Source: Channa striata (lineage: Eukaryota; Chordata; Actinopteri; Anabantiformes; Channidae). From it: 64,000 nt of DNA. The position numbers and the translations under genes were made by a program. Positions within the stretch are counted from its first letter, which is position 1; each line of letters opens with the position of its first letter. The notes below the pieces were generated by a model, which was not told the origin of the DNA, did not search any database, and saw only the letters and a list, made by a program, of their open reading frames with translations. The stretch covers positions 18,412,215 to 18,476,214 of the forward strand of contig CM065182.1 in the NCBI GenBank assembly GCA_033026295.1, written 5' to 3'. Positions 60,080 to 64,000 of the stretch are shown piece after piece.

Positions 60080-62311
60080 GTGTAATGTATTACATTTACT
60101 TTCAATTAACAATAAGTAAAATGTAATGTATTACTTTTTCTTAACAATTAGTGAAAAAGAATTTATTACTTTTCTCAAGTGAGTCTTTGTCCAAGACTGA
60201 CAGTGATGTTTAGAAAACTCAACAGAGCTCAAAATACTCTGAGGATGACTTCACGCATTACGTAATATCTGATAGGGGAGTAATCTGGAAAGTCCTCAGA
60301 GTTTACCTCAAAAAGCAAAGGACTATGGGACCCTCAGCTTATGTCAGAGAAGATTTATGTAAAAAGTTCCCAAAATACTAGCGAAGCCCATGACAAACTA
60401 ACCCCAATGGACCTAGCGACGTAATGCATCAGGGACATGAAATGATAAAAGATCTTGGTGTTTTGACTGTCAGCAGCATCTGCTGGGCCATGATAATAAC
60501 AGTGGAGCCCAGAGGCCGAGCTAGTTTACACTGCAGTTTGATGCTGTCACACACTCCAGCATGAAACTGTTAGAGCAGATTGTCTGCGCCAGAGAAACAG
60601 GCAAAACATCAGAGATAGAATATGGCATAGCCACTGACATCAAATGCATTGTGAAAAAAAAAAAAAATCAACAAAGGGTTACTTTCACTTCAAGTCCAAT
60701 CTCTCATCTAGTGGAACTCCTTGTCTTTCTCCACCAGCATTTGGTTTCTATGGATTCCCATCTAAGTAGATTAGGAGAGTACTTTTGTTTTCCAGGGGAC
60801 ATGGCAAGCTGTCTACTGTCCATCAGTCCACATCAAGTACATCCAATGTGTTGGCCTCTGTTTCCTCCTCCTCCTCCTTCTGTTAGAAACTGAGGCCAGA
60901 GACGGGCGCCGTGCCAAATTCACCAGATAGTTTCATCTACAGCTGCAAGCAGGCGGCCACTCCAACTAACAATGGAGTCCACTCATTAAAGCTAGCCTGG
61001 CTCTGACAAAGAGACGCAGGGAGAGACTAGGAGCACGGAAAAACATATCCAAAGTGCAGACGTAAAAAACGATGTTGACTCAGGGAGTGCTGGTCTTGGG
61101 CGGAAAGGATTCAAATAGAACAACAGTTTTGCAGTTGAAAAAGAAAAAGACAGCAGCACATCGTGTGATGGACGATGGAAGATGTGAGAGCTGATATGAG
61201 CTTATATCAGATTCAAAAGATAGCTGGTTTTGTATCCTCAAGCTATGCGCAGCATGCCTCCCACGTGCGGAAATGAAACCAATCCCTCCACTCCGTCTGA
61301 AACGCCAGTGTTTCTGTCGGCGCCAACAGTGTGGGGGCCTTTTAAAAAATACTACTGCGTTATCATATCAGTTGAAACAAATATATACAATGAAGCAGAA
61401 GTGACTGCGAACCTGAACACGAGGATGTGCGTTTGAAAAACATTTGAACAAAATTCATCAAATTGTCATTAATTTGAAACACTTTATATCCAAATTAAAC
61501 ATAAAACAACAAACAACTTATCACCGACATATTATTACTACTGCCACTATAATCTAGGCTGCACAGTTCACTCAACAGTGAGCAGTCAATTGACATTTCA
61601 GACACTCACTGAGCGTTGTCATCTTGCATCATCACTAACAGCTGATTGAGCTGCATCTGTAAGACTTTGAGCACAGCGTCGTGGGATTATGAGCGGAGAA
61701 CACGCCGTGTACACGACTTTTAGTGTTGCATCGTGGGATGCTTTGAGTGCACCATACAGTAGATATATATTTACATTGGGACACAGCTGCAGTGAACTAT
61801 ATAGCGAGTGAGAGTTGTTTTTGCACACAAGCTACCAGAGCTAACACAGAGCTTTATTAGTGTTTCCCATGTTCATTAATCAGCATGCTTACATATGATA
61901 AGTAGCATAAATGGATCCTGTTGTTATTTATCTCTCTTTGTAACCACGTAGTCAGGCCACTAACATATCTAAAAACAAAAGCAAAATAATTGTGGGATTC
62001 TGGTTGAAGTTGTCAGTGACTAAATTGGGAGTAAAAATCAACTGTAGATATATTGAATTTTCTATAGAGGCTGTTTGTCCCTGTGGACATTCCTCCAAAG
62101 TGTGTTTGATTAGCTCCAGCTTCAAAACAGCCTCTGCTCTTACGGTAACACATGAGCTGGCCACATAAGCCTTCATTTATTCCAAGGGATCCCACCAACA
62201 GCCTGTGTTTTCCCGAAGAGACTCTAACATTAAAGACTGCTGCGTTCTATTTCTGTCCTATGGTTAAGTTTTACAGAATTGTGCGCCGACAACCATTGGC
62301 CTGGAGAACTC

Positions 62312-62332
62312 TGTGTGTGTGTGTGTGTGTGT
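62312..62332. repeat. (TG)10 microsatellite
   Basis: Uninterrupted TG dinucleotides. Confidence 0.95.
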
Positions 62333-63045
62333 TTGTGAAAGAGAAAGTGCAGAGCAACAGTTAGCCTGTAGCACAGAGGTTTCTCAGCACATCCTTCATT
62401 AGCAGCGGGGACATAGCTTGGTGCCGTGCCCACGTAACCTGAAGCCTGCTGGTAATGGCATTTCATGCTTTCACACGAGCTCGGGCCGTCTGTGCGTGTG
62501 TTTGCGAGAGTGTGTGTGTGTGTGTTTTGGGGCGGTCGAACATAGATGCAAGTATCTAAGGGAGGCCCGAGCAAGCCAGCAGAGGGCGGGGAACAGCTGC
62601 CCCTTCATTGACAGGCTTCGAGTGCTGGCAGTTAAGATTTCACTCCAAAGATTGGGAAGGTGGTGGTGGAGGGGCGCTGACATTGTCCCGGCAGGAGCCA
62701 ACTGTGCTCAGTAAAAATATAAATACATGCTTAGGAATAAATCAGCCTAGAAGAATGAGGGGCTTTTGTTTTGTCAAGCGGGAAACAAATGATGCTCCCT
62801 CCTTAGACAACAGAGGTACCACGAGGAATAAAGCCATTACCACAATGACGGTGCAGGCTATTTCTAGAGGAAAGCAAAGGCTAATGATTATTTGCTACAA
62901 GCTACAAATCACAGAACCAAGACCCTAATCTGTAATGTTATGTCAACACAGCACTGCCCAACCCATAATAAAGGCCTGCAATTGTGGACTAAAGTCATGA
63001 ATTAGTCGGACTATTATCATCTGGGTGAGGTGTATGTATAAGTAG

Positions 63046-63063
63046 GTGTGTGTGTGTGTGTGT
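63046..63063. repeat. (GT)9 microsatellite
   Basis: Short uninterrupted GT run. Confidence 0.9.
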
Positions 63064-63343
63064 AAAAGCCGAGAGACAGCACTATATGTGTTATTAACAA
63101 CCTAAGTGATAAAAATGAAAATGTTTATCAAACCAGATAAACTGGAAAACTACACTGTAGGTACCACAAATAAAAATTGAAGCCCAGGTCTCTGTAAACC
63201 AAAGTAAAATTTGGAAGATGTGTATGAATTTGTTGCTTTCATTGTTGTTTAGTGACACAATTACTGAAATAAACATTTCTCTGAGGACATTTAAACCTTG
63301 TGGTACAAGCATCTCTATGCCATCCCACAATAAATCAGAGGTC

Positions 63344-63372
63344 AACACACACACACACACGCACACACACAC
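63344..63372. repeat. (CA)n microsatellite, one interruption
   Basis: CA dinucleotides with a single G at 63361. It keeps an adjacent reading frame open and inflates its apparent length. Confidence 0.95.
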
Positions 63373-63474
63373 CAAATCTTCAGTCCATTCATGTGCTACA
63401 TGTTGTTGGATTCAGTATCAAGTGGAGTACATACTTTGACACCCCGTGGAATGATTGCATCGTGTTATTTTTAG

Positions 63475-63763
63475 CAGCGAGCATAACTCATCCATGCTCC
63501 AGCAAGATGGTGCTGTTTGTCCCCGTCCACAACAGCTTCCTGACCTCTACCACCAGCAAAGAACTAGGGCAACCCAGTGAAGACATCAACATGCGGACAG
63601 TCCGGCTCCAAAACATTGACCTTATCTTTTACCGCGACCCTCATCCTTTGTACGGCGGTCAGTTAGTTCCCACAGTCCCTTTCTGTAGCTCACTGCCACA
63701 CAGCAGTGACCTCACCAGGCCCTACTCTAATGCGCAGCTTCATACACCTATACTTTGTCACAG
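63475..63763 (+). CDS. Unassigned exon-like open frame, + strand (tentative)
   Basis: Open for its full 289 nt between a possible acceptor (GTTATTTTTAG) and a strong donor (CACAG|GTGAGT). An ATG at 63507 has a good context (AAGATGG). Codons favour C or G at the third position more than the AT-rich surroundings. From the ATG it reads MVLFVPVHNSFLTSTTSKEL, then LIFYRDPHPLYGGQLVPTVP, ending TPILCHR. I do not recognise the family: no signal peptide, membrane segment or known motif is evident. It could be the first coding exon of a gene continuing beyond the window, antisense to RNF43, or chance. Frames of this length do occur by chance in 64 kb. Confidence 0.3.
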
Positions 63764-64000
63764 GTGAGTTTTGAACACCTTTGTACACAGGGATAAACGA
63801 GTAAACATTTTATCACCCACAAATATTGCTGGTTTTGTTGTGTGAGTCAGTAACAAGATGGTTGACGATTCCAAGTTTTAGTTTTGACTGATCTTTCCAC
63901 CATAATATTGTTTGATTTACAGAATATTAAAATGTGACTTCCGATGTTCCTGTTGGGACTCTAATCTTATCTCGGTTATACTATCTGTGCAGGACAGGGG

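Larger units (their letters stand above)
39388..64000 (-). other. rnf43: Probable 5' intron or upstream region of rnf43
   Basis: The exon at 39274-39387 begins mid-protein, so at least one upstream exon with the signal peptide and the EGVFAGVAE-type block must exist. Scanning the minus strand to 64000 for that block next to a phase-0 donor found none, so it most likely lies outside. The region carries repeats near 40.95, 45.74, 46.8 and 56.5 kb and several microsatellites. No other gene is recognised except the exon-like frame at 63475. Confidence 0.55.

Noticed and set aside
59325..60180. CAGTGTTGGG start and GTAATGTATTAC words suggesting another hAT MITE
   Set aside because: No matching right terminus CCCAACACTG and no target duplication could be found.

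Overview
The window looks like nuclear DNA of a ray-finned (teleost) fish. It has AT-rich vertebrate-style introns with GT-AG splice sites, long CA/GT dinucleotide tracts, and remnants of dispersed repeats typical of teleosts. Two protein-coding genes can be reconstructed with confidence, lying tail to tail. No bacterial, plasmid or CRISPR features are present.

1-6065: no coding gene recognised. It holds an AT-rich stretch with an internal tandem duplication (about 1.73-2.11 kb), a promoter-like cluster of five CCAAT boxes and two ETS-like sites (about 3.8-4.05 kb), and a dispersed-repeat copy (4.68-4.97 kb). 6066-13866 (+): a complete 14-exon HPD gene (4-hydroxyphenylpyruvate dioxygenase, tyrosine catabolism), 395 codons, with all three iron ligands present. 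The first exon contributes only the ATG, the second is 27 nt, and intron 5 is a GC-AG intron. Intron 3 carries a hAT-type MITE with a perfect 8-bp target duplication.

17259-39387 (-): the last eight coding exons of RNF43, the transmembrane RING-H2 E3 ligase that removes Frizzled receptors in Wnt signalling. They give 744 codons covering part of the PA (protease-associated) ectodomain, the membrane helix, the RING and the long cytoplasmic tail. The true C-terminus comes from a tiny last exon (17259-17284), not from the reading frame that runs through the preceding donor. The 3' UTR probably runs to about 14.5 kb and contains a long self-complementary dinucleotide tract. An 18.8-kb intron separates the exon at 39.3 kb from the one at 20.4 kb. 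The signal-peptide exon was not found and probably lies beyond 64 kb, so 39388-64000 is most likely intron or upstream sequence. That region holds only repeats, microsatellites, possible G-quadruplexes and one unassigned exon-like reading frame on the + strand (63475-63763).

The two genes have unrelated jobs: a soluble liver-type metabolic enzyme and a Wnt feedback regulator. Their predicted poly(A) signals are only about 0.55 kb apart. I found no new multi-gene system. The points most worth a second look are the GC-AG intron, the hAT insertion, the palindrome-rich CpG cluster in HPD intron 6, the NF-Y/ETS promoter-like cluster, the RNF43 C-terminal exon and the orphan exon at the right edge.
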